Positions 1 through 11,010 of a stretch of DNA of 64,000 nucleotides are shown here, piece after piece. The notes under the pieces were generated by a model. It was given only the letters and a program-made list of their open reading frames with translations. It was not told the DNA's origin and made no database searches. The stretch is from positions 4,599,001-4,663,000 of the forward strand of contig JAJFPB010000002.1 in assembly GCA_020881915.1 (NCBI GenBank), written 5' to 3'. Each line of letters opens with the position of its first letter. Position 1 is the first letter of the stretch. Both the position numbers and the translations under genes were made by a program. Origin of the DNA: Paramyrothecium sp. XJ0827 (taxonomy: Eukaryota; Ascomycota; Sordariomycetes; Hypocreales; Stachybotryaceae).

Positions 1-1
1 G

Positions 2-388
2 CAAAAGATGTCTGAGGAGGAAATTTCTTCATTCGTGCCCAAAGAGGAGGCTGTTGCAGACTTTGTGGAGCACCGTCGCAAGTTCCTTCCGCGAACTGCT
101 TGGACCTCACCCTGTCGGTCTTGGTTTAAACAGGGAACTGTAGATGGCGAGCCCATGATGTGGCCCGGATCTCGCATTCAATTTTTCGAAACGGTCAAAA
201 CACCTCGTTGGGAGGACTTTGACCTCAAATACACCACTCCCAACCGATTTGCCTATTTTGGCAATGGCTTTGCTGCCCGCGAGACGGATGGCAGCGATCT
301 TACCTGGTACATAGGTTCTCTAGATGGTTCTGATCGACAGCCCGACCTGCCAGATGAGGCATTTGACGCATTCTTCATGAACAAATAG
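2..388 (+). CDS. Flavin-binding monooxygenase, C-terminal end (partial)
   Basis: This is the 3' end of a gene that begins before the window; the frame is open from base 2 to the TAA at 386-388. The visible protein carries the C-terminal signature of FAD/NADPH-dependent Baeyer-Villiger-type monooxygenases: a CRSWFKQG segment, then WPGS, PRWEDFDLKY and NRFAYFGNG. In this family the segment closes the enzyme after the two Rossmann folds, which are not visible here. The family oxidises ketones to esters or lactones, or hydroxylates small molecules; the substrate cannot be told from the tail. It converges with the MFS gene downstream, so membership of the 1-11 kb gene group is unclear. Family call good, function open. 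Confidence 0.8.
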   Translation, partial: QKMSEEEISSFVPKEEAVADFVEHRRKFLPRTAWTSPCRSWFKQGTVDGEPMMWPGSRIQFFETVKTPRWEDFDLKYTTPNRFAYFGNGFAARETDGSDLTWYIGSLDGSDRQPDLPDEAFDAFFMNK

Positions 389-1090
389 CTGTTTATAGAA
401 GCCTACATTGTTGTTAATTTTGTGTGAAAATTTTGAATTGCAAACTTGTTGTGAAACGAGCTCGTAGTTTATGGTTGTGGATAATGAACAGGAGAATAAA
501 AGATAAATCGTTTCAACTGGTGCTTCATGATCACGTTCTTTTTCAAAGGGCTTTAACACGAAGTTGCCTCAAATTAGACTCTGTTACTAGAAGTAAAAGA
601 TGTTGTTCTTTTACTCGATGAGCAAGTGCACCACCTCACTTTAATCCTGTATCTTGCTTTAGCTACCTTGTAGACTCTCAAAGCCATATTTGGGGGATAT
701 AAAATTCTGATGTATGGGTAAGGAGCCCAGCTTCCTTGTAAGCACGGCAGAGACGGAATTCACATTTTCTTTTCATCAAGTTCAAGCTTTCTCTCGATCA
801 AATAATTGCACGCTAACTAGCCTTGTGATCGGTTAGGTAGGGTGTTGCGTTTTGACCCCAACCTTAATTGTCCTTGTCAAAATGATGGGACAATCACCAA
901 TGCTTAGTATCAAAGATATCGTTTATATTGGAAGTATATGAAGTGAAAATAACTTGCTCGTGAAATTTTACTGGACAATGGCAAGATGACTTACAGTAGT
1001 ACACTTTTTCCAAAGTCAAAGACGAAACCAACACTCCTGCAACGACGTCAACCTGTCAATCTGATCGCAATCCCATCCGCCGTATCCCAG
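389..1090. other. Convergent intergenic region
   Basis: About 700 bases between two converging genes. It holds only their 3' flanks. I see no convincing ORF, RNA gene or repeat. Confidence 0.6.
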
Positions 1091-2700
1091 TTAAAGAATG
1101 TAACGGAATCTAGGCTGCTCAAAGTCTGTAAGGTCCAAGAACTCTGTACTAGTTTCAACCACTTCAGGCTGCTCGGCCGCCTTCTTGTCTCGTCGCCTGT
1201 TCTCAATAATATTGACCACGCGAAGAACAATGAGCGTGGCAGCCGCACACCCATACATAACTGAAACCATTAGCTTTCCTGAATAATACTCCGGAGCCTC
1301 ATTGCCACGGAATGTCTGCGGTCCAATCCAGTTACCAGCAGCATATGCAAGTATTTGTAAGCCATTGACGGTTGCCTTTTTTGTGTATCCAAGAGTGTTG
1401 TTGGAGATTGTGACCATGATCAAACACCAAGAGGCACCGGCGGCGCCAATGAAGTAGTATCCGACGAGTAAAGCCGCCTTCGCGGACAGAGGGATAACAA
1501 TCATCATGATCCCGCCAATCATAGGGATCAAGATCGCAATGAAGGCGAACAATGTTCGGTCGAGGTACTTGTCAGAAAGCCAAGTGAAGAATAACTTGCA
1601 AGTAATGTCCACAATTCCTGTGGGCATGTTGAGCAGAAGGGAAAGGCGAGGGCTGAACCCAAAGGATTTAATAACAATTGAGCCAAAAGAAGTAATGCCG
1701 CCGTTGGGAATATTCATGAGCAGGGAGAAGAGGACATAAAGGTAGGTGCGAGGATCGCGGAAAGCTTCATAGAATTGAGACCAGTTCCAATGCCGACTGC
1801 CGATGCCTTGGAAATTGCCACGGATTCTATCGATGGCTATGAGCTTCTGGCGATGTGTAAGGAACTTTGCGTTGGTCTGATTGTCGGGCATCCAGTACCA
1901 GCAAAACACGCCAGTAATGATTGTGGGGATGCCAAGAATGAGATAGAGGATCTTCCAGGTTTCAAGGGCTGTGTTCGTGGCACCAGAAAGACCATAAGCG
2001 ATTGGACCAATCGTGAGTAGAGCCACGCCATTGCAGCTGAGCCATAACCCTGCTCGTTTGCCCTGCTCATTTTGCTTGTACCATGTAGAGGTCAGGATAA
2101 CAAAGGCGGGTGTCACTGTGGCCTCAAGAGCACCAAGGAAAAACCGCACGGCAAGAAGTCCCGCGTAATTCATGGCGAACACATGGCAGATAAGTACAAT
2201 GCCCCAGAGGACAATGTTTGCCGAAGAATATTTGCCTAAGGGTAGGGCGCGAAGCAGGTAGGTGGTAGGAAACCTGTAAAAGCTTGTAAGTAACCGGGCA
2301 GCAACGAGCATCAATGCCACGGAAAAACGTACTCCCATAAGATATAACCAGCATAGAATATGCTAGAGGCCCAGCTATATTGTTGGCTGTTTGGGTCGAG
2401 GTTGGTATCTTCGCGAATGCCCATAAGAGACGCATAGTTAAGAGATGTTTTGTCGGCAAATTGGAGGGCGTAGATCCAGCAAAGTAGAGGCATCAAGGCC
2501 CAGTCGATCTTGCTCAAAACGGTCTTTTCTTCTTCCTCCGTGTACTCGATTTCTTCGCCCTGAATAAACGCCAGAGCAGGGTCAACGGTCTTGTCGATGT
2601 AGTGTTTTTCTTCGCCGATGGAGACATCGTTTATATCAGTGGGAGCAGAGATTGCATCCTGGGCACCTGGGCTCATTTTCTTGTCCTCTGAGGTGGACAT
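1091..2700 (-). CDS. MFS transporter, allantoate permease (Dal5/ACS) family
   Basis: Two exons, 2700-2333 and 2273-1091, joined across a 59-bp GT-AG intron (2332-2274), give a protein of 516 residues, normal for the anion:cation symporter branch of the major facilitator superfamily. The start at 2700 gives an acidic cytosolic N-terminus. The splice restores the family motif GYILWEFPTTYLL in helix 2. Other family features are DKTSLNYASLMGI at the first helix and the stretch beginning RFFLGALEATVTPAF. Relatives take up allantoate, ureidosuccinate, nicotinate or small carboxylates at the plasma membrane; the substrate here is unknown. It reads away from the aldolase gene, and a GTGGAGCTCCAC palindrome lies about 500 bases upstream, shared with its neighbours. 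Confidence 0.88.
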
Positions 2701-3624
2701 GTTGATGTCTATGTAAGACAAACAAATGAAGCTCCTGGTAGGTGTAGGGGGTTTGGTGTTGAAAGCTTCGTAGTACAACTTCAAGAAGCTGTAATCGGCC
2801 TGACAATAAAAGTGGCTTACAAGTGTCCGATATGCACAGTATTCTGGTTTCCTTGTGCAAGAGCTTAGCAGAGTGAGCTCTCCTGAAATAAAGGAAGTGA
2901 GACAGGTTAAGTAGGCGCCAAATGAAACCCCGAGACGTTGGAATCTGATAGTACAGAACGTGGTTGGGGTGGCCCCAAACTCTCTTCCATTGACATGCCG
3001 GTGGTTGACTCGACAAGCTGGTCAATCCTGAGATATCAACGCATACCGTACTTGCCAGTGATATGCCTTCCCCGCATTTAGGACTGGGGTGTTAGTTTGC
3101 GTATCGGTAGCCAGAGGGGGTATGATAAGGTTGAGTGGAGGTTGGTTTGGCGACGACGCTCAAGCGACGATAGCATCCGCGACTCCGGCTAGCACTAGCT
3201 TTGTGGAGCTCCACATTCTAGGCCTCCACACGACCTACCTCCACTTCTGCTTTTAGTCTAGATTCAGATTAGGTAGTCAAGAGACCACACTGCTTGCGTG
3301 TGACAACCCAGTCGATGAGATAGCTCGTCTTGGATTGGTGTTCCGTCTCATCGCGAAGTGATAGGAGGCAGTACCATTATCATCACTAGGGTTCTTGCTA
3401 AGATAAAGTTACATGTTCAGCTGCCACCCGAATCTAACAAGATATTTGTGCCATCAACTGTGGGACTGCTTCCTTCCTCAGATTTCGGAAGGTGGTGGGC
3501 TACATTTCCTGCATGAAAAACATAAGAACATACGAATTGAATATTCCAGAGAGGGTCTAAACAGCTATTCGGCGTAGCTGTACGAAGAGTCCGGTTCTAG
3601 CTTACAGTGCATCGCCATTCCTAT
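2701..3624. other. Promoter region of the MFS gene and 3' flank of the aldolase
   Basis: No ORF here looks real. The notable content is at 3133-3244: a GTGGAGG half-site near 3134, the palindrome at 3203-3214 and two CCTCCAC half-sites near 3223 and 3238. Confidence 0.6.
3203..3214. promoter_or_regulatory. Palindrome GTGGAGCTCCAC, site 1
   Basis: A perfect 12-bp palindrome about 500 bases upstream of the MFS start, followed 8 bases later by a CCTCCAC half-site at 3223-3229. The same arrangement occurs at 4925 and 9635. GTGGAG also fits the published CreA consensus SYGGRG, so carbon catabolite repression is one reading; a site for the cluster regulator is another. Confidence 0.55.
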
Positions 3625-4623
3625 TTAGTCGATCTCCTTTTCGAGCTTCACAACTGTCTCAATCGAAGCTAAGACATCATCGCTGAGCGTAGACACATCT
3701 GCGCATCCCAGTGGCCTTCTACCACGTCCAGTGCCATACCCAAAGTAATGTGATACCACAGCCTTTACCCCAGAAACACCTTGCTTGGACAAAGCCCAAT
3801 CTGCGTGGCTCAGTTTGTTCTGCAACTCAATTGCTGCAGCGAGTTTACCCTCCTGATACAAGCGAAGTAATTGAACATGAAGCTTTGGCACCACATTCGA
3901 AAGGGCGGCAATCGTCCCGTTGGATCCAGCAATAAGTGCAGGTAGGAAAAAGTCCGACTTTCCTCCAAATGGGGCAAAAGTGCCACTGGGAAGGCCAGAA
4001 GATATTCGCTGGAGCTTGCCCACATTGCCACACGTAAGTTTGACACCAACGATCTTGCCCTGATATTTTTTGGCCAGCTTAATGACAAGGTCTGAGCTAA
4101 TGTCAATGCCAGAAGTGACGCCAGGGAAGTTGTAGATAAGCATGGGTAGACTGGATTCCTCAGCGACCTATCATCGGAGCCTTCTTGTTAGTTGAGCCAC
4201 CGACACCAGATGGGCTAAGCTTACCGCCCCGAAGAATCCTTCAATAACCGCAGGAGTCATGGCAGCAGACCAATAGGCAGGTGGAAGTACCAGCGCAAAG
4301 TCGGCACCAGACTGCTTTGCCTCGCTGATATACTCAAGAGTTTCACGAACACTTGAAGCTCCACAACCAGCGACGAGTTTGATTTCAGGAAAGCCAAGGT
4401 AATCGAGATGTGACCTCATGGTCTTGATGATAGCCTTGCGCTCGTCATGGCTGAGGTGAGGCGCTTCACCATTGCTTCCCTGAAGAATGAGGCCTGCGAC
4501 GCCACATCGAGCCATTCGCTCAATATGCGTCTTGGTGCTTTCGAAGTCGATGGTCTCATCTTCGTTGAAAAATATGACAAGAGGTGTATAGACACCATAT
4601 GGAGGTAGCGCACAGCTGCTCAT
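3625..4623 (-). CDS. Dihydrodipicolinate synthase-family aldolase (4-hydroxy-2-oxoglutarate aldolase-like)
   Basis: Exons 4623-4225 and 4167-3625 flank a 57-bp intron (4224-4168) and encode 313 residues, the usual length of this TIM-barrel family. The key residues are present: GSNGE at 49-53 (pyruvate-carboxylate binding), Tyr145 in IYNFPG (proton relay) and Lys176 in GVKLTCGN (Schiff base with pyruvate). Fungal members include 4-hydroxy-2-oxoglutarate aldolase-like enzymes, which make pyruvate plus glyoxylate, and 3-deoxy-hexulosonate aldolases of uronate breakdown, which make pyruvate plus an aldehyde. Lysine synthesis is unlikely because fungi use the aminoadipate route. It is divergent from the aminotransferase, with a shared 519-bp promoter carrying the cluster palindrome. 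Family call strong; the exact substrate is inference. Confidence 0.88.
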
Positions 4624-5142
4624 GATGTAATAGGAAGGCTTTCGAGGTTGCTAAGGCCGATGATTTGCGATGTACTGAAGTGGCAGTGCAACTGAGATTT
4701 AAGAAGGCGGAAAGGAGAGCAGATGAAGAGTTGTAGAGCATTTGAAACAAACAACACTTGTTGAAATGCGCACCTCTGCTTAGCAGAACCACAAGAGTTT
4801 CGCCCAATAGCGCTCCGAAATAGGTGCTCGAGACAAATGGCAGAAGTCCTGGTTACCTAAGTCCACCAGTCGCATGTGCGGCACCACCACGCGTCCATCG
4901 ATGGGTGCGCTGAACAGGACGGAGGTGGAGCTCCACCGCCGCCACCACCTCCACTAAACACATTGGCCGTAATGTCTCATATGCTGCCTCGGAAGATGCA
5001 GATCGTATCTACTAAAACTAGCAACGATATGAACTACCGTGTGAGCGACTAGATTACACAGATATCCTGTGACTTGCATTCCACTACTTGTTCCGAAGAC
5101 CCAATTCTCACTTTCCTGTGCATCGGATTGAGTAAATGCAAC
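4624..5142. promoter_or_regulatory. Divergent promoter of aldolase and aminotransferase
   Basis: The 519 bases between two divergent starts must hold both promoters. Near the middle is the extended palindrome GGTGGAGCTCCACC at 4924-4937, followed by a CT/CC-rich run ending in CCTCCAC at 4948-4954. No ORF here looks real. Confidence 0.7.
4925..4936. promoter_or_regulatory. Palindrome GTGGAGCTCCAC, site 2
   Basis: A perfect 12-bp palindrome (14 bp counting the flanking G and C) in the shared promoter, 301 bases upstream of the aldolase start and 206 bases upstream of the aminotransferase start. A half-site follows 11 bases later, as at the other two sites. Confidence 0.6.
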
Positions 5143-6643
5143 ATGGGCTCCCTCAATAACCTTACTTCGGTGTTTGAAGAGGTTGAATTTATTCCACCGG
5201 ACGCTATTTTTGAGCTAACCAAATCATACAATGCAGACCCTTTCCTTGAAAAGGTGAACCTGGGTCAGGGCACTTACAAGGACGAGAACGGGCTGCCATG
5301 GATTCTCTCATCTGTGCGAGCTGCCAAAGATAGAATCAAGACTGCGAATCATGAATATCTTCCCATTATAGGTCTGCCACAATTTCGACGACTGGCTACG
5401 GAATTGGTATATGGAAAAGAAGCAATTGTTGCCGCCGAACATCGAGTAAGTTCTAAGCTCTGGTCTTTAGTCAGTGAAACTCATTCAAGCTCACATACGT
5501 TCTCAATAGGTCGCAGACTGTCAAGCGTTATCTGGAACAGGTGCTCTGCACCTCGCAGGCACAATTCTACATCAAATCCTACCGCGAAATACGCCTGTTT
5601 ACATCACAAAGCCATCGTGGTCAAATCACCGTCAGGTCTTTGAAACTGTTGGCTTTGAAGTTCGGGAATTTGAGTGGTATTCCAGAGGTCAGCTGAATAT
5701 CGAGGCTATCTTGCACACTCTTTCCTTGGCGCCAGCACGCTCTGTTGTTGTGTTCCATGCTAGTGCCCACAACCCCAGTGGTTGCGACCCGAGCAAAGAC
5801 GAATGGCGGCAAATTGCTAGCGTTGTGAAGGGAAGAGGTATTTTGCCATTATTTGACGCCGCTTACTTGGGAATAACATCGGGCAACTTTGATGATGACG
5901 CCTTCGCTATCCGGTACTTTCTCAACGACCTGAGCCTGGAAGGTGTTGTGTGTGCATCTTTTGCAAAGAATATGGGATTATATGGTAATCGAAGCTATTT
6001 GAGTCCTTATATGCGGAGTGTTGGACGCTAACAACTTGACTTGCCTAGGTGAACGTGTTGGTCACGTATCAATTGTTACAAAATCGGCAGAATCGGCCAC
6101 CGCTGTTCAGTCAAGACTTGCACAGCGAACTCGCGCGGAATTCTCGAACCCACCTGCATTTGGGGCACGTGTTGCAGCTGAAGTGCTAGGTAATGAAGAG
6201 CTACGCAGAATGTGGCAGCAGGATTTGATCAAAATGAGTTCGCGCATTTCTGAAATGAGAATCGCGCTCTGTGAGGGTCTCACAAAACGAAGTATGCCAT
6301 TGTGCCACCAGATGTCTTGCACTTTCAACATGTAGATGTCAATTACTGATCGTCTATAACACAGATACCCCCGGAAATTGGCAAATCATTGTCGATCAAA
6401 AGGGAATGTTTTGTATTCTCGGACTGGCTGCTGACCAAGTGAGATTGTTGCAAGGTTCGTAGCAATCCCGTCTTCTCCAATTCGTGATATTCTGCCAACT
6501 ATGCTAACTTGTCACGCATTCGTGCAGATAAATATCATATTTACATGGCCGAAAGTTCGAGGATTTCCATTGCTGGGCTAAATTGGAGAAATGTAGAATA
6601 TGTTGCCGGAGCCATTCATGATGTAGTTTCTCATGCCACATGA
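5143..6643 (+). CDS. Class I aminotransferase, aspartate aminotransferase-like
   Basis: Five exons: 5143-5445, 5510-5984, 6049-6291, 6365-6454 and 6528-6643, with introns of 64, 64, 73 and 73 bases; the last has a clear GCTAAC branch site. The product is 408 residues, a normal aspartate aminotransferase length. Visible PLP residues are SGTG at 109-112, Trp137, Asn189 in HNPSG, Asp217 and Tyr220 in DAAYLG, Lys254 in SFAKNMGLYGERVG (internal aldimine) and Arg382 (substrate carboxylate). The enzyme moves an amino group between aspartate or glutamate and a 2-oxoacid. No clear mitochondrial presequence is seen. Aspartate aminotransferases also act on 4-hydroxyglutamate, whose product is the substrate of the adjacent aldolase; that link is inference. 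The start at 5143 follows the alignment; an upstream in-frame ATG at 5074 is not favoured. Confidence 0.9.
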
Positions 6644-7108
6644 CGGTGATAAAAAGGAGGGAATAGACATTGAGAGTGTTCTAAAAAGCCGCCGTCATTC
6701 CGCTTTCATGCTCTGTGAATAATCGCAATGATCATGCTCAATTCTCCATGACCGCCCTATGATCGTTTTGAATCGGTAGTTTCTAGCCTCGCTTTACTCA
6801 TGGCTCGAGGTTTTGTCTTTGCGAGCATTCGCACATGTAATGGGGACATGACTATGCGTTTCACTTCCAGTCTGAGGGTGAAGCACACCCACAAACCTAC
6901 CACTTCTTCCAATGCAAGACATTTCCCCGGTTTGTCAATTTTCTCCATCATCCATAAATGTTTGCGCGAGGCATTTGCCTTTACTAGTAGTTTTGCGAAC
7001 AACTATGATGACTCAGCTGCCGGTTGTCTGTCCATCCGAGACTAGAGGAACCCATCTTGGCCGATCCACATCCGACCGCATCACACGCATATCGCGACCT
7101 GCCTCAGT
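6644..7108. other. Intergenic region upstream of the zinc-finger regulator
   Basis: It holds the aminotransferase 3' flank and the regulator promoter. I find no copy of the cluster palindrome and no believable ORF. Confidence 0.6.
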
Positions 7109-9509
7109 ATGAGCTATATCAACAGACCGTTCATTTGCGACGTGTGCACAAAGGTGTTCACGAGAAATGTAAGCTGGTCGACTTCATCCCCAATCGCAGC
7201 GGCCCTCTGATCGATTCTGTAGGAGAATCTTGAGCGACACAAGCGTTCCAGTGAGTAAAACCACGACTTCTCCTCTCTTCCCCCCTCCTATTGGGCTCTA
7301 CGGCTTATCTTCCCCTAAAGAACACCAGAGTAATACCCATCGCCCGTTTGAATGTCACCGGTGTCAATCGAGGTTTGCCCGAAAAGATGTTTGCAAGCGT
7401 CATGCGGAACGATGTCGAGGCCCCCGCGGACATTCAGCCAGCAACATTCAACCCTCGCCATTGAGTCCGATAGACACCAATGCGTCAGCTTCAATTCCTG
7501 TTAGAGTCCTCGAAGAGTCAAGTACCCTCCAACCAGCTATTATCTCTGGTTCATGCGACCCCCCTGTCGATGCATGGTCCCAGTCGGATTTACCACCCTT
7601 GGCTTCATTTGGGTACGTTACCTGTGGCGACGGTTTCCTGTGTCGTCCTTTGCCCAATGCTTGATCCGGCTTGGAATGATCCTATTGCAGGTTTATGTGC
7701 TAACCTTGATAAATACTATAGTGTACCGCAAACTGCTGGGGAGGCCTACATATCTGCGTACTCTGAGCATTTTCATCCTTCACTCCCCTTGTTACATTGC
7801 TCAGCTTTGAACACACAAAGCCCTTTATTAGTTGTGAACATAATGGTAGCCATTGGCTGCCTTTACGCGGCTGATGAAGGGCAAGATCCTACTCCACGCA
7901 TGAAATTGGGTGAAAGTCTCTGGAATGCTGGTCATGACGAAATTCTTCGCTTGGTACGTATTTTCCGTTCGTTATATCGGTTACTGAAACCTTCAATGAT
8001 CTCAATTCCTCTATATTGACAATCGAAATAGTCAAAGAATGCGTGGAGGTGGCTGCAGGCTCCGTGGGTGATGCAGGCCTGGCTGCTGCATATCATCTAC
8101 GGGGCTTACATGGGCGATGCGACTCAGTATCAAAAATCCAAAAACTTACTTCGAACTCTCATTGACGTAAGATCTTAAACATTCCTGTCACACTGCTTCC
8201 TTCACACTTGCTAATCCCTATCTTCATCTTACGGATACAGTGCGTGCAAGATCTTGGCTTGCATAGACAGTCTGTGTCCAATAACGCGATACGACCATGG
8301 ATGCAAGCGTGCGGCAATGGGGCAATAAGCAACAACGAAAGCGAGCTGCAGAATTACTGGGCGATGTATGTGGCAGACGAATCGATGAAACTGTGTGTGT
8401 ACACTTTGATGCTTCTCGACTTCCACATATCGTACCCTTGCAACATCCGGGCTTCATTGTCCGCAATCGATTTGGGCTGGGAGCTCCCTTTTTCGCATGC
8501 ATTATGGGAAGCGAGCACAGCGACAGCATGGCAACAGGTGCTCAGCGAGGACCCTAGGATCATGGCCCACCTCGAACCGAACGATGATCTCTGTCTTCCG
8601 TGCCCTTCGACGAAGTCTCTCACTCACGCAGTACAATCGCTCATGTCAGACACGCCTAGCCTCCACCTCTTAACGGCACTGGAGTCATCTCCCATCACAT
8701 TGATATTTCTACTCACAAACGTCGATGCCCTTGTGCGAGATATGACGCGCTCATTGTATCAGCTCCCTCCCAGCCTTGCTGATCCTTCGGCATTTCATAT
8801 CCTGTCTCAAGGGCAGAATCGGCAAATGGCAGCTATCCTGAAGCATATTTCTAGGCTTGTTGAGGAGCAGCCAGAGCCAGTAAGATTAGGACCCGAGCGC
8901 CCATTGTGGACTGCTGTCGAGCGGTTGTGCGTGGCCATCAAGGTCGCCCTCTGCAAACCAGATGACATGTTGATTGGAGGCGTGATAGACAATAGCTTGA
9001 CAGCTGGCTTGGCAACAGCGACATACCTCACTTTGGGACGATATACGGGCTCCAGACGCTCGCTGCAGAATCTCTGGCAGCATAATTCAGGTGACGACGC
9101 CATGCTGCCCCTTCTTGAGGAGACATTGGGGGCTCTGGATGCTATGCTCGTGAGTGACCGGCAAGAAGTAAGCCGCGAAGCACCATGGATTACTGTGGCA
9201 AGCTATCGCATTCTTTTGACCCTCTGGCGCTCAGTACGGTGGGCGGCGATGGAGATGCGCAGGAGGGCTGAAGCAGGGACCCAAGTGGCCTTTGATGCGC
9301 CAATGGTCATCTTCAACTCGATAATCGGGGTTGTGTCGGAAAGAACGGATATTAGCTTACCCCATGACGGAGCTCCATCACCGTCGTCTGTGGTAGGTGA
9401 GACGTGTTTTTCTCGGGCTATTCTCAAATTCTGGGCTGAAAGGAGCGTCTGGGCCGTGGGCTCGTCAATGGTGCCCGTCATGAATGAGATCATTTCGACC
9501 AGTATGTAG
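7109..9509 (+). CDS. Two-finger zinc-finger regulator with fungal transcription-factor domain
   Basis: My model has six exons (7109-7168, 7223-7250, 7321-7612, 7722-7953, 8032-8166, 8241-9509) and 671 residues. The first exon ends inside finger 1. After splicing, finger 1 reads Cys10, Cys13, His26, His31, and finger 2 starts FECHRC with Cys41, Cys44, His57 and then Cys61, a C2HC variant. A Ser/Pro-rich linker follows, then the fungal-specific transcription factor domain (EAYISAYSEHFHPSLPLLH; a WLLHIIYGAY motif). It is a nuclear DNA-binding protein, probably the regulator of the surrounding genes. The acceptor of intron 2 is uncertain: 7320 keeps the GTGAGT donor in frame and gives Hx4H spacing, but the alternative GTAAAA donor with acceptor 7330 also reads through. 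Confidence 0.82.
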
Positions 9510-9886
9510 CTGTTTCTCGGATAAGCGAAGCGCGATCTGCTCTACTCAGTCTCGATAAAAGAATAGCATATCGTTGCGATACATTCAAACTTCCACTTTT
9601 CAGAGATGGTTAGCAACAACTTTCACTGGGGGATGTGGAGCTCCACCGCCACCGCCTCCACCATTCTTGAGCCGTCCAACGAACCCACCATCACCCGGTT
9701 TCGGCCGTCTTATCGGGACACTAACGAGGCAGTCGTCGTTCGTGTCATGTATCGATAGATCAGTCAATACCAAATACAATAAATTACGGAACTGATGCAT
9801 ATGCTACTCTGGGGTTTGTTCTATTGTACATGTTCGTCCTGCCAGATAGCTATTCACTCTTGGTTTTTTTTGCTATAACGTAAACG
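9510..9886. promoter_or_regulatory. Promoter region of the dehydrogenase
   Basis: This 377-base stretch holds the third palindrome. The proline-rich translation around 9570-9795 comes from the repeated CCACCG/CCTCCAC bases and is not a gene. Confidence 0.6.
9635..9646. promoter_or_regulatory. Palindrome GTGGAGCTCCAC, site 3
   Basis: Third perfect copy, about 240 bases upstream of the dehydrogenase start, followed after 8 bases by CCTCCAC at 9655-9661. The spacing equals that at site 1. Confidence 0.58.
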
Positions 9887-11010
9887 ATGACGTCTATCGA
9901 GCAGCTTGGCTGGGTATGTACCTAATCCAAAGTCTTGAATCCACGTCCATGTCTCGTTTTCGACTAACACGGACTTATTCGGTAGTATGGCCTCGGATCC
10001 ATGGGCATCGGCATGGCCCTAAATCTTCAAAAGTACTTAGCAGCACAGGGGTTGCCTCCGCTTCGTTACTCTAATCGAACTCTTGCTCGGGGGCAGCCTT
10101 TGAAGGAGATAGGTGCTATACCCGAGGATGAGTTTGAGTCGGTCCTCGAGAAATCGAGCATCATTTTCACAATGGTTCGTAAGACCCCCAAAGAGGCACG
10201 AGGATTTCATTGCTGATAAAATGCAGATATCTAACGACGAGGTACTTGAAAGCCTGGTCACAAAGGCTCTGGAAAGCGGAATATCCCTTGAAGGCAAAGT
10301 CTGGGTGGACACATCAACGGTTCACCCACAGACATGCTCAAAATGTTCAACTCGCCTTAGTGGGAAGGGCGCGACGTTTATCGCATCCCCAGTATTTGGT
10401 GCCAGTCCAGTTGCAGCCGCCGGGCAGTTAATCTTTGCCATGGCCGGGCCACCAGTGGTCATAGACCGATTGCGGCCACTGATCTTGAACGTCATGGGAC
10501 GCAGCATCATCAATATGGGCGAGGAGGTTCACAAATCTAGCCTGCTCAAGATCTCTGGGTAAAGAAACTCCTGTCGGCTCTGCAATAAAATCCACGCTAA
10601 TGTAACGCAGCAACGTATTTGTCATCGGCTTCCAAGAGCTTATTGCCGAAGGTCTGGTATTCGCTGAGAAGACCGGTCTTGGGGTTCAACAAATGGAGGA
10701 GTTTATCGGCAGCATGTTTGGACCGGTTCTCAAGAGTTATTCCCAACGTATGACAACAGGGGCTTGGGCACCACCTTTGGGAAGGCAGCCAGGCTTCGCC
10801 GTTTCGCTAGCAGCGAAGGATGCTCGTCATGCCATCTCGCTTGGTCAAGAATATGGGACTAGGATACCAACCCTTGAGACGGCACTGGACCGCATGACTG
10901 CCGCACGCGAGTTTGCTGGTGATTCATTGGACAGCTCTGCGGTATATGGTATTTCAAGGAAAGAAGCGGGCTTGCCCTTTTGGAGTGAGAACAGTCGGCA
11001 AGGCAATTGA
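9887..11010 (+). CDS. Beta-hydroxyacid dehydrogenase (3-hydroxyisobutyrate dehydrogenase family)
   Basis: Four exons (9887-9913, 9986-10174, 10227-10558, 10611-11010; introns of 72, 52 and 52 bases) give 315 residues. The tiny first exon supplies the start of the dinucleotide fold, so that the spliced product has GLGSMG at 11-16. The substrate motif DTSTVHP lies at 100-106 and the catalytic lysine is Lys180 with Asn184 four residues on (KISGN), as in 3-hydroxyisobutyrate, tartronate-semialdehyde and glyoxylate reductases. The family reduces small semialdehydes or glyoxylate with NAD(P)H, or runs in reverse. No targeting peptide is seen. The shared promoter palindrome ties it to the aldolase and aminotransferase; reduction of glyoxylate or an aldehyde released by the aldolase is a fitting but unproven role. 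Confidence 0.88.

Noticed and set aside
8224..9493. Minus-strand ORFs of about 100 codons
   Set aside because: Shadows of the regulator gene on the + strand.
9574..9800. Proline-rich small ORFs on both strands
   Set aside because: They result from the CCACCG/CCTCCAC bases around the palindrome and have no start context, motif or codon structure.
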